DNA from: Gloeopeniophorella convolvens
Lineage: Eukaryota; Basidiomycota; Agaricomycetes; Russulales
NCBI GenBank assembly: GCA_022496205.1
Contig: WTXD01000005.1
Coordinates: forward strand, 496,001 to 560,000
Reading direction: 5' to 3'
Length of the DNA stretch: 64,000 bases
Shown: positions 33,370 to 44,476 of the stretch, in pieces
Numbering within the stretch: the stretch's first letter is position 1
Layout of the letters: each line of letters starts with the position of its first letter
Made by a program: the position numbers and the translations under genes
Notes under the pieces: model-generated
Seen by the model: only the letters and a program-made list of their open reading frames with translations
The model's database searches: none
What the model was told of the DNA's origin: nothing

Positions 33370-33533
33370 GCATATCCTCACAATGCATATATTCTCATAA
33401 TGCATGAGGTTTGCAGATCCAACTGGGTACCAATAGCACCTTTTCCAGCCAAAATACGATCCCATAATGCATATATTCTCACAATGCATTAGCAAATGTT
33501 GGTACTGACCTTATGCAATGTGAGAATATGTAC
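33370..33533. repeat. Direct and inverted copies of a 15-17 bp AT-rich motif
   Basis: Copies of GCATATATTCTCACAAT lie at 33370-33384 (15 bp variant), 33385-33401 and 33469-33485. An inverted copy, TGCAATGTGAGAATATG, is at about 33514-33530. Each unit begins at TGCAT, so the copies partly overlap palindromic TGCA sites. The region lies in the 3' flank of the gene ending at 33294. Confidence 0.6.
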
Positions 33534-33989
33534 TGTAATTTGATTCTGGCCCCACCCTTCCAGTGTGAGTGACGTCGAGGCGTAGTGCTCCATATATGTT
33601 ACTGTCTTTCGGTTCGCATTCGTCTATCGTTCGAAATAAAGATGCACCTGTACAACATCCGTACCCTCGCACTCCAAAGCAGTCACTTTCTCAGCTCGCA
33701 TCGGATGATTAATTCGCCATTGGCTGATGCACACGGGGTCACCCTCGGAGCGTTGTGCTGTTAGAACCACATTGCACAGACGGTGCTGGTGAGAGATTAA
33801 AATCGTCATAGCCGCGTCCCAAGAGCGACACACCCGTCCGTCATGCAAAGATACAATATACATATCGTACCGGAAATAGTAGAAGATGGATTCCCCAATC
33901 CCGTTCTCGTAAGTCCGCACCACGAAATGTTTCCGTAAGCGCGCACTTGAGAGAAACGTGCCACACATGATTCCCAAACCGACCCGACC
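33534..33989. other. Intergenic
   Basis: 3' flanks of two convergent genes. Nothing else is recognised. Confidence 0.5.
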
Positions 33990-34626
33990 TCAAGAGAACG
34001 CGACGTTCCGACCGAAACTTCTGGGTGTTTGTACAGGCGCGACTCCCTGGCTCTGGCCACCGCTCGGAGCCGAGGAGGTCGAGCTTGCGCCGCTTGACGA
34101 AGAGCCACCCACGCCCTGCTGTCCGCCCGACTGTCCCTCCTGGTTCGTGGCGTTGTTGCTCGCATCCGAGTGGTGGTGGTGCTGCGTGCCGCCGACGCCA
34201 CCACCCACGGCCGCGGCGATGATGACGAGGAGCGCGACGATGATCCCGATGATCCCGTACTTGGTGCGGTACCACGGCGTTTTCGGCTTCACGGGCTCGG
34301 GGAGGTCCTGCGTCGAGCTCCCGTTGCGGGCATAGCCCACCGCGCCGGGGCTGTAGTCGAACGGGGCACCCTGCCCATGCTCGGAGGCGGCTGGAGGCGG
34401 GGGCGTCGCGGCGCGGCCGTTGCGGCCTTCCTCAAGCAAGTCGACATTGTACCCTTCCTGCACATGCAAATAGATTGGAAATGGGATAGTATGGAGCATT
34501 CAGATCGCCATGTTAGAGGCACGAAAAGCGGTAGGAGCGCACCTGTTTCTCCGCCCGCGTTGGGTCAGGCACAGCAGATAGTAGACTGTGGTCGTAGCTT
34601 GCGACCTTGTCTTGGCGGAAGGACAT
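33990..34626 (-). CDS. Single-pass membrane protein, hypothetical
   Basis: Two exons, 34626-34543 and 34457-33990, give 183 aa. The N-terminal 85 residues are hydrophilic (SYDHSLLSAVPDP, then GAPFDYSPGAVGYAR). They are followed by PWYRTKYGIIGIIVALLVII, one transmembrane helix at about residues 92-115 with a Gly-rich end. The part after the helix is low complexity: a His run (QHHHHSD), then Gly/Ser/Gln repeats. There is no cleavable signal peptide. The basic residues before the helix suggest the N-terminus is cytosolic and the Ser/Gly tail luminal or extracellular (positive-inside rule). I do not recognise a family. Confidence 0.65.
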
Positions 34627-37600
34627 GTTGCAGGAGGGGCCCTGGTGGGTGTGGCGGGCCTATGGGAAGATGGGGAGAGGGTAGGGGAGAAAGGGAGGTT
34701 GGGCGGTGGTGAGAACTGGCGAGAACTGCTCCCAGTGGCAGCTGGTGGACAGCCTCGGCCCAAAAGTAGATGTCAGAAGAGGCGCGCATCTGTCACAACC
34801 GCCCGGCTCGCTCCAACTTTGATCGTTCCGGAATTGGATTCCTTATACACGAGGCCTACACGGCGAGTTCAACAGTGAACGTTTCAACACTTGCCACCTC
34901 TTTCGACAACTCTACGTGCGTGGCACAGAGCGCGTCGCTTATATTTCCATCATCTCGACATTGTAGCGTTTACTCATCACATCGCCGTGGCTACTGTATT
35001 TACATATCTCCAGCGCGTACTTCGCAGGGCTGGTATGTCCTCATAAGTGCCTGGGCTGGGCGGAGGCGGCTCAAATGATCCGAAACGACTGCTTCCGGCC
35101 GATATCAGCATGCGTCCAAGGCCGTTCGGGTGGCTATGCGATGCTACTTTGTGAACGTGCAGCTACATAAGTACAGTTCTATAACGCACGTTATGGCTGG
35201 GTCGGTCCTTACAGGTCGCAGCCGTAACTGGTGACATGCGGAACCATCTTCAGCGCGTAACACTAGCTCTCAGAAGCGAGTATACTTCCTGATCACAGGC
35301 TGGTTTATAGCTGTACGCACACTGTGCAGCCCGCATACCCAGGTGCATCGCGGCGATTGTGCGGCATGGCAGGGCAGATGCGCTGATTGCACCACTTTCC
35401 TTGAAAGGATATCGTTCATGAGGGAGGGTACTTGGCGATATTGACATCCATAGTCTACCTTGTCTCTCGTTTCAGAGCAGGGTCGTGGGATAGAGTGCGC
35501 TGACGTGACCTGAAACCCCTCGCGCCTCTGGGTGACGTCCACAGTGATTCGACACTGACAAGCTACGCTAGAAGTGAAGCGTACAGTGACGGTAGTCTTG
35601 CATTGAAGCTGCTGAGCGAAGGTGACAGATGCAGAGGCTGAGAAAACGGTGTTTGGATCTTTGTTATCATCGATAGTATTGCACGCAGAGTATCAACAAA
35701 ACCACATTCATGATGGACCTGATGGCCACGAACCAAGGAGCCATTCGGATGTCGCGTCTCGGGAACTATGGGTGTAGTCGAGACCGTGACGTTGGTATCA
35801 CCACCAGAAGTTGACCCAGGTCGCGTCTCCGCGGATGGGCAAGGAGCCAAAGCCGGCGGCAGGAACAGCATTTCCAGTCCTACTTCCAAAGTTAGAGAGA
35901 GGCACTGAAGGTGGGTGTATCCATGGGTATCCAAAAGTCCATTAACTCTGGCTACCACGAAGTTCGGTTGCAGTGAGGCCCAAGCCTTGGGGAGCTCGGA
36001 CTACATCAGGGCATCCACGGGTACCGGTTGATGGCGAAGATGCTTCTAGACAACGAACCCGTAGGTGTAGCCGATAGAACCGAAACCTGGGACATTGAGC
36101 TGGACATGGTGTAACAAAAACGTCTCAGAAAGGCTCGAGGAGGCGATGGAAAGAATCTCGCTTAGGTTGGCATGGAGTGGAGTGGTTACATGGACAAGAG
36201 TGGATCGTTCTGTCGCCAAAGAGTGGCCGCATGAGGTCTGGAGAGACTGTCGAGAACGAAATCGGCCAGAATCGGCCCTGGGGATTCGAGACGGTGGCCT
36301 TTGCAGTGTAAGCCATTGTGTTCCTACACTGTGGCGACGACGCGGACGAGTCGTCCAGCCGACCCCGCCCAACTCCGCTCTAATGGTCGGTGACGGTGAT
36401 CCCCTGTGATCCCGGCCTGGTCTTGAAGCTTGACTACTACTTGCATGACTCTTGCCAATCGCGACCGCCTTCGAGCTCGGGCCGTGACTCCAAGTGTTTG
36501 ATTCAATGTAACAAGGGCGTCTCCATACTTCTAGTCTTGCAGTGCTGATTACGCATATAGGCACGCCATTGCACAAGAGCTCTCGCAAAAGCGCGAGATC
36601 CGCAACGCGTGACTCAACATCGCGCCAACGCAAGCACCGCCGACGAGCAAAATTTCGCGCGCTTGCAAGTTCATTTCTTGGTGGTATTGTTGCAGGAAGA
36701 GACACGGACGTCGAAGTCGGTACGAGGCTGTTCCGACACTGGCTATGCCATACCGAGATTGGTAAAACAACTAGATTTAGGTGTTGAGACATTTCTGGTC
36801 GCACCTTCCGATTCGCTTGCTCGGGCATCATAGCGGTCATCTATCACTGGCGACGCTGCGTTCGGGCCTTGGAGACGGCAGTGGTCGAACGGAGTCTGGC
36901 TTAGGCGTGGCCGTGTCTAAGTCGTTATCCCGGCCACAATTAGCATGCGCAGCATCTCCCCCACAATGCCCAGCACCGGCAACCATTCTCCCGAGCGGAT
37001 TTCCCCATGGCCACCTTTCGTAGTCATCGGAGGGAGGCGCCACCATCATCTCTATCGCCTCATTGGCTACGACGGCATGGCCGTGGCTGAACTTGTTGGT
37101 GCCTTGTTTCGCTCACAGGGGCGTAGTGACTTTCGCTCATATCCTCCTATTTGATTATAGTCGAATGCTTACCGGTCCCCGGTCCCCAAACAAGGCGTCT
37201 ACTTTATCCAATGCGCCCCGACACGGGTATTCCGGAATATTTTCACGCCTTTCAAATCTCGAAGGCAGAGGCTACTGAGTCATCGTACGCAAGCCTAGAA
37301 GGCGCTACCTCTGACTCTGTCGGCGGAAATGACCAGAAACCAGTCGCTCTTGCCCCAATGGCTTTGGTTTCTATGATGGAAGGCTGTTCGGTACCAGCGG
37401 CCACGCAAGATTGCGCGGTCGAGCTCCCTCACTCTGACGGCATTATACCAGTCTACACCTCGTGACCTCGCTTCGACGATCCGCACACTGACTACTCCAG
37501 GCATATCTACAGTCACGTCATCGTGGTCCCGAGAAGAATCGTGTAAATGCAAGGACAGCCCCAGCTGTCTTCGTATGACAAACCCTTGGCGGAAATTCCC

Positions 37601-38600
37601 CGCCCTTCCTGGACTCGGCTGGTTTCCCTGATCCCTCTCACGTTTGGGTCTGTCTTGTCTGGCTACGTTCTGCATCATGACGCATGTGAAGTGCACCTGG
37701 CGCAAGGCGCACGTCATATAAGCTCGCCGTACTCTAGTCGGACCCCCAATGCTCATGCCACGGTGTGCCTCTGCAGGTGTGTGGACGATCCGATAACAAT
37801 GTGGCTGACAGCAAATATGCTCTAGCTAAACAAGGAAGCCAGCCTCGGCGTCCGAAGACGTTCCGCCCGGGGTGCCCGAATTAACGTCAAACCATGCTGG
37901 TACATAGTACTGACCAATCGCTAGTCACTTACGCTTCGCCTTGCGATTCGTTGCTCCAATCTCACATACGTTACGACGATAAGCCCTTGCTGCTTTTGCG
38001 TGGTACGTGAGTGCGCTTCATTCACGCCTCAACTAAGTTAGGAATAGCTTCGAACATATACACATGACCTAAGGCCGCAATGCAGCTGAGCATATCATCA
38101 GCTCGACGTTTCATACACGCAACGAACCGACTGTCGCGATGATTGTCGCCCGCCGATGCGTTGTTGCATTCCCGCTTCCCGCCAAGCTCGCGTTCAAGCT
38201 TCCCCAAGCCTCTCAGATGCCCCTCTGACGCGCACGTTCCTCCTTCGGGCAGCTGACTGGGCCCAAGTGTGCTGAGGCCTCGTCCTCGGTGCATGTCGTG
38301 GCGATGCGCGTATGCCGTATGTATTCGCATCCCTTTTTAGCACCCCCCTGCACGCAGCGGCACGTTCCTATCGGACCTCCGCAGCTGCCCGATGGAGGTG
38401 AGCAGGTAAAGTTTATCATCGGTGCGGCGACGACCTCGCAGCACGCTGCCTGGGCTAACTTGAGGCGTCTGCGCACTGGCGATCACAATAAGTATCCCCG
38501 CACATCGCAGTGCGCGTAGCTACCAGCCTGCAACAGAGTAATGTCCGGCTTAATCCCGCCGCCTATAATTAATTGATAAAGTTGCGTTGTTACACTGACT
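34627..38600. other. Gene-poor stretch, possible decayed coding DNA
   Basis: No intact gene is supported. On the minus strand several frames between about 37049 and 35563 have protein-like patches: QYHQEMNLQAREILLVGG at about 36690, VQLNVPGFGSIGYTYGF near 36060-36115, and VNGLLDTHGYTHLQCLSLTL near 35900. They are separated by stops and lack splice sites that join them. This could be an eroded gene. I cannot name a family. Confidence 0.3.
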
Positions 38601-41600
38601 CAGAGGTTGCTCAGAGGCGCGCAGATCCGGGCACCGCTGCCTATCTCGCCGCGGCGGTGCGCCAATGCGCCCGGGAATTGGATGGTGTACGTGCGTGCGT
38701 ATGGGGACCGGGGATCACCATTAACTGTTGCATGGTTGCGTAACGTCACTGCTTGTCCTCCGGGTGGGGCACCCGTCACGTCGTCGAGTGCCAGTCCCGG
38801 TCATGATGCTGTCACCGTGGTCGCCGCGGGGGCGGGTTTGGGCCACGAGGCCCGTAATGTCGCGTTACGCGCTACCTAGTACGCCAAACGTCGAGTTGGC
38901 AGCGTGCGCGTACGCTCGCCTCTCGCCTCCGCCAGCTCGGCAGCGAGCGCGTGCACGCGCGGTGGAAGCATGCATTTTCTTAGCGAGCGCCCAGCCCAAG
39001 CAGCAGCGGGCGCCTCGCTCGAACTTACCTTGCCTACGCCCACCGATCGCGAGGCGTGCCAGCGCGATCTCGATCCTCAGAGCTCCGGCGGTGCGTGCAA
39101 CAGGCGCGCGTCGCGAGCTGCATCCGGCGGTGTGATGTCGGCCGAGCCCGAGCTGGGTCTGGCGTGTGGCCCGGCGCACAGATTGACAATTAATAACGAT
39201 GTGGGCATATAACGTCGTAACATAATGCATAACATATCGAGCGCCTCTCTGGCTCAGACATTCGCCGGGGCACTGATCTGCTGCTCGGGGCGGTGCTGCT
39301 CATGGTCGGGGCTCGGGCCAGCCTCCTGCGCAGGATATCGATGGCCGCGGCCGCCGGGGCTTGCGAGCTGCGAGTCAGCGCGGAGGGGTTAGCTCAGCAC
39401 GGCTGGGCACGCATGTGACTAAGTAGCAGTGGCTTGTGGCTTAAGCTCGACTGATCGTGGTGGATACGACCACACAGCCCACTCGTACGTGCGCCTCGAG
39501 GGGGCGTGCACATGCCCGGAGCACCCACGCCGAGCGCGCGCGGGGCCTATCCCCTCGCGACGAAGCCTGATCCACCAGCAGAACTTCTTCTCCAACAATC
39601 GAAGGCCACGGCAAATAAGCACGGCAAATAGGATTAGCCGCCCGCGAGATACGCTCGCTCGAGCTCGCTCGGCCTGCCGACTAGCTGAGCGTCATGGCGT
39701 GGCACCCATGCACGCACGCCCCTCGCCCGTGCAGCACGGGCCCGTGCCTTGCGCAAGTGCGCACGCGTACGTACGCCGGGGGCATTATCTCGGGGGCTTC
39801 TCGCCGATTATGGCCGCGCGCACCCAGGCACGCCCACGCCTGCTGCTTCGCGGCCGCCGCGCGCCTGTCCAGTATGTTTTTCCCGGACGGCCATGTGTGT
39901 GTGCGATGTGCTACAGTGATGACGGTGCGATGGCAGATGCAAGGTGTGCGTGTTCGCTACACCGCGCACGTGCCCGCAGGCAGCTACTGCAGCACAAGAC
40001 GCCGCGGGCCGTGGAGCTGGCGCGTGCGTGCGAGGGGCACGGGTGCCTGTTCGCGCGAGGATGCACGCACGCATGCGGCGATGCCTGCGGCGAGGGGCGC
40101 ACGACGGCGGCATGCCTGGCGCCGCCGTGCACCGCCCCCTCCGCCGCACCTGACAGATCCCAGCACCTGCAGGTCATTCCCTGCTTCTCTTCGGCGCCGG
40201 GCCCCCGCGCCTGACGGCCTCCATTCAGAATTTCCGTGTTTTCTGTTTTCTGTTTTCTTTCTTTTTCTTCATCTCCCCAGCAGGCGCGGGGCGCGGGGCG
40301 CCGCGCTGCTCGGAGCGCACTCGGGGGCGGCGAGGCAGGCACATAGGCGACGCGCATGCACACACACACACACGTGGTCCGTGCGTTGGTCCGTACCGTA
40401 TCACTGGCATAATGAAGCACTGGTGGAAGCTATAGCGTGTACGTGACGATTACTATCCATCTGTCCCGCTGATGAAAGATTGTGCTTCTGCACCGCCTAC
40501 GCCCGTGTGCACCGCGTAAGCCAGTCAACGAAGGTGATGGGAGGAAGATGGGAGGAAGACGGATGCCTGTGTCCGGCGAGCTGTTGGCTGGCCGGCGGGA
40601 CACCTCGCCATGCGTAAGTCCCCAAGCTCAGATCCCCGGTCAGTCAGACGTCTGTTGGCAGCGGCGTGCGGATACGCGGGCCCGGATGCGCGACGCCCCT
40701 CCAGCGGCAGCACAGCGATCTGCGCTGCACGACGACCAGATACGCAGAGGCTAGCAGCGGGGCATCGGATCCGTCTGCGATGCTTCTGTTGCCGACGCGC
40801 ACGCCACACTTCGAAATCAGCACGGGAACGGATCAGAAGCCTGCCCCGGGGGCCGGCATATACAGCGGACAGCGACGAGCGACGTTGAACATTGCAGGTC
40901 GATGGCCACGCGCAGGGAAGTAGAGATCTGCGTGGCGGTGTGATGGCGCGGTGCCATCGACGGCGACAAATGGTGATGCGGCCCGCGGGCGATGTGCATC
41001 CACACCAGAAAACCGTGTTGCGCCGCGACGCCTCTGCCTCTGCGGTGCACATTCTGATCAGATCGCGCGCACGCGCATATACCGGCTATTAAGCTCATTA
41101 AGTCTGGACGCAAACAGACGCGGACGTCGCAACCGTGCGTGCGTTGGTGCGTGTGCGTGCGTATCGGGCCCCTCCGGCGTCGCGCGGTGGTGGCACAGCC
41201 TGGGACGCATGGTGTGGTGCGAGCGAGCGGAGGGTCTGCGCGTGGGCACGCCGCCTGGCCCGCGCATCGCAGCCCGCACCGTGCTGGCCGCCCAAACGCG
41301 ACGCAGAGCAGGCGCCAGGGGGATTCGTCGCCATGTCGCAACCAGCACGAACTCCGGTAGAACCTGGAAATAGAATGCACCAGCACCGGCGCGGCGTCGC
41401 TGGGGCCTGCGCTAGCCTCTCCAGCATGGCGCTCCATTCCGCGCTGACAGATCGCGACTGGGCTGGCTTAGTGTGCCCATGTGGGATGTCCCGTCCGCAG
41501 CTGACATGGTGGCGCGCTGCGCACTGCATTGAACAGTAAGTAGCTCTAAGCCGATGAGTTGGGACGGCGAACAAGTATCGGTGTACTAAGTTGATGACTG

Positions 41601-44100
41601 GACGCTGGCCAGGGCTCGAAATCACCGCGCGCGAGCGCCCGCCGGGAGGATCATCAGTCTACGAGGAGCGCGAAAAGGGAAACGGTGACGCACTCGTTCG
41701 CTGGGTCGGAGCGTCAACATTCGGGGCGCAATGGGCAGTGGCGTGGTTCCCCCGCGAAGGGAAGCGCAGCCCAGCGCCCAGGCGCAGGGGCGAGCCACGA
41801 TTATTTTTGCATCGGGTCAGCGAGCGAGCCCCTCCTGCAGAAGCGCGCCGATACGGGCAGCCATGGGTAGGACGCGGAGCTGCTAGGCCCCACAAGGCAA
41901 TGGCCCACCGCAGTGGCCCGCCGCGCCAGGAGTGGACTCAGATGTGGGGCTCCGACCGCACCGCTCGAGTCCATTCGCGCTGCAATGCAGCGGTCTGGCT
42001 GCGCGCGTAGGTGCCCTCTCGCCCGGCGCGCGAGGAAAAGGCGACGGAGGATTGAAAGCGTCGTTCGCGCAGTCCGGGGGCATCGCGGGCCTGCGCTGGG
42101 ACGACGACGCTCCGAGCCCCTAGGTCCTCCGAGCCCGGCACATTCGCGCCCCGCCGCGGCGCGCACAACCTCCGTAGCCGCGCGCACGTGCCTCGCGGCG
42201 GCCTTCGCGAAGGCCACGCTGCAGTGCAGAAGCCCTCCATCCATCCAGAATTCGGAATACTTACTTATCGAGCGCGCCATTCGTGGGCCATAGGCCTGCA
42301 GCGGGCGCCGCGGCCACCATTGCAGGGAGTTGTGAAGCGAGTGTTCTTAGATTGCCTAATGGGGATGGGGGCAAAAGCTCGCGCTGATCATTGCCAATTC
42401 GAATCGTGTCGTTCCTATTCGTTCGATTTGCTTCGTCCGTGGTGCGCGATAGCGAGTGGGTCTGTGGGTGGGCGGCGGCAGGGCCCCGGCAGGAACGAGT
42501 GCTGCTGTCGACCCGTAGCGCGGCGCCGGGATGATGCGTGGTGGCGATGGTCCGTCTGTTTGTAGCTCCAAGGACTCAGGGAATGTTGATGATCTGCCTG
42601 CCTGCCTGCGCTGGAATCACGAGATCATCGCGGAGGGAAGGCGGCGTTGGTCAGGGCCCTGAGCAACTTGACAATGCGTGATGGGCGGTAGGTAAGTGCT
42701 GCGGTGGGTAGCGCGCAGGGCATGATGGATGCTGCAATGCGCGTCTAGCAGCTGCTGCGAGGCGAGTGCTCCGATGGGTAATGGACATCTGACCATGCAG
42801 GAAAACAGGTCAAGTAAGCAGGATTTAGAGTTGGTCAAGGCCTATCTTGCGCGACCTCATCGGCTCGCGGATGTTGCTGCGTTGTGCTTCATGCCGGGCT
42901 GCCTTGCACAGTCGTTGCTTCGAGCTGACGTTGACCGTCGTGCTCGGTTGGGGGCGCCCTGGTAACGCACGCACGTGGCGATCGACGCGGATCTCTCGCC
43001 CGCTGGGAAGTTGGAAAGAGGCGCATAAGGTTGCGTTGCCTGGGGCAAGGCCTCGTACCACGCACACGGCGAGGGGGGCGCGCAGTGACGGCGTCGAGAC
43101 CACGCCTGATTGGAAGTAAATCAATTAATTTCAAGGCAGTTGTGCGTACTTGACATTCGGAGGTAAGGATAATAGGCATGGTATGGCATGGTGCGCGCGC
43201 AGAGAGAGGTGGGCTCACGCCCGCTCGTGCCATCATGGAATATCGAACCGGAGATAGATTGCAAGCGAGAGGAGCCCAAGAAGGCAGGCGGACGGCTGGG
43301 AGGCCTGGCCGGGCGTAAGTAATTGGAAATGGTAGGCAGGGAGGGTGCAGAGGGAGAAGGATCGGAAGGGGCGCACGACCGCTACACTGCCACGTCCAGA
43401 GAACGCGGGAGAGAGGAGGCAGACGATCGGGGTGCCGGAGGGCGTGTATTTCTGCTAATGTAAATGGAAGACAGGGAGGCAAACATGCAGCAGTACGGGG
43501 TGGAGACGTAAAAAGAAGAAGGCGGGGGTGGAGAAGTGGTACGGTATTGGCAGACTGTATGTATATTCGACGATGGGAGAGAGAGCGTCAAGAAGGCGGA
43601 GGAAAGAGGACTTGGGATGTGCCAATGGCAGCCAATGGCTCGGCGTAATGTGCCGAGGAAGCCGGTTGAGAGAGCCGGGGGGCTGGGTCCAGGAGAAGGG
43701 GCGCTGGTGGCGGGCGCTAGAGAGGGTATGATTCAAGGCGATGCGGGATCAAGGAGGATCTGGGTTCCCCATTTGATGGACGGGCGGCAGTTGGAGGCAG
43801 CCCACGCGGAGGGGGGATGTTGCCGAGGAGATGGCACGAAAGAGACAAGGCAGAAGCAAAGCGGAAAGAGAGGAAGAATGTCAACGTGAAACTGGGAGGG
43901 CCTTGTGGGTTGGCAGTGCACGTACCATCGCCTGCGTCCTGCGTTCCAAGCGCGCCGCGGCGGGCGCGGGCGGGCCTCGCCGGCCGGAGAGGGCGGGACG
44001 GCGGCGGTCGGCGAGAGAAATGGAAATGGAGGGATAAGTGGATATCCTCCCCAGAAAATAAATATCCCCCGGGCGGGGCGCAGGATCCCGCCCGCTCCCC
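38601..44100. other. GC-rich gene-poor region upstream of STE12
   Basis: A very GC-rich stretch with long spurious frames on both strands and much alternating purine-pyrimidine sequence (GCGCGC, GTGCGTGCG). It includes an AC run at about 40358-40374. None of the frames has domain-like composition or a usable intron pattern. It may contain non-coding transcripts or regulatory DNA for STE12. Confidence 0.45.
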
Positions 44101-44476
44101 TTTTCTGAACGCCGTGTACTCCTTATATCTCTCCCCTCCTTCCGCTCGACCTTTAATCCCCTCTCTCTTCCTCTTTCCCTCCCCCGACCCGAGCCCTCTC
44201 CCTCCCATCCCCCGTCCCCACATCATAGGCACGTCCCCCCCCGTTGCCCTCCGCGACCATCCTCTGACCCCCTCCCAACAGGCAGTGTCGGGTCGTCACT
44301 CGTCTTGCAATCAGGTGCCGTCATTCCCCCCCGCTGACATCTCTCCATTTTTCTGATCCTTCTCTCTCTCCCAGCATATAGTCCAAGCTATCTTAACGCG
44401 CTTCACGCAGCACAGTCTCTTACCGACTAATCCTCCCCCTCCTCTTCCCTCCATCCAACTTTATTCCTCCTTAATC
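44101..44476 (+). promoter_or_regulatory. CT-rich leader/promoter of STE12
   Basis: The 370 bp before the ATG are dominated by C and T on the plus strand, with CTTATAT at about 44121. Pyrimidine-rich tracts just upstream of the start are a usual fungal core-promoter and 5' leader feature. Confidence 0.5.

Noticed and set aside
36046..36840. 264-codon minus-strand frame
   Set aside because: Amino acid composition looks random, with no family, start context or introns. Treated only as possible decayed DNA.
39383..39460. TTAGCTCAG resembling a tRNA A box
   Set aside because: No B box (GGTTCGANTCC) follows at the right distance and no cloverleaf can be folded by eye.
40358..40376. AC dinucleotide run
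   Set aside because: A short simple repeat of fewer than ten units, unremarkable in a GC-rich intergenic region.
39429..40446. Overlapping plus-strand frames of 250-260 codons
   Set aside because: Composition is driven by GC-rich DNA (Arg, Ala, Pro, Cys, His). Three frames are open at once, and no domain or splice pattern is seen.
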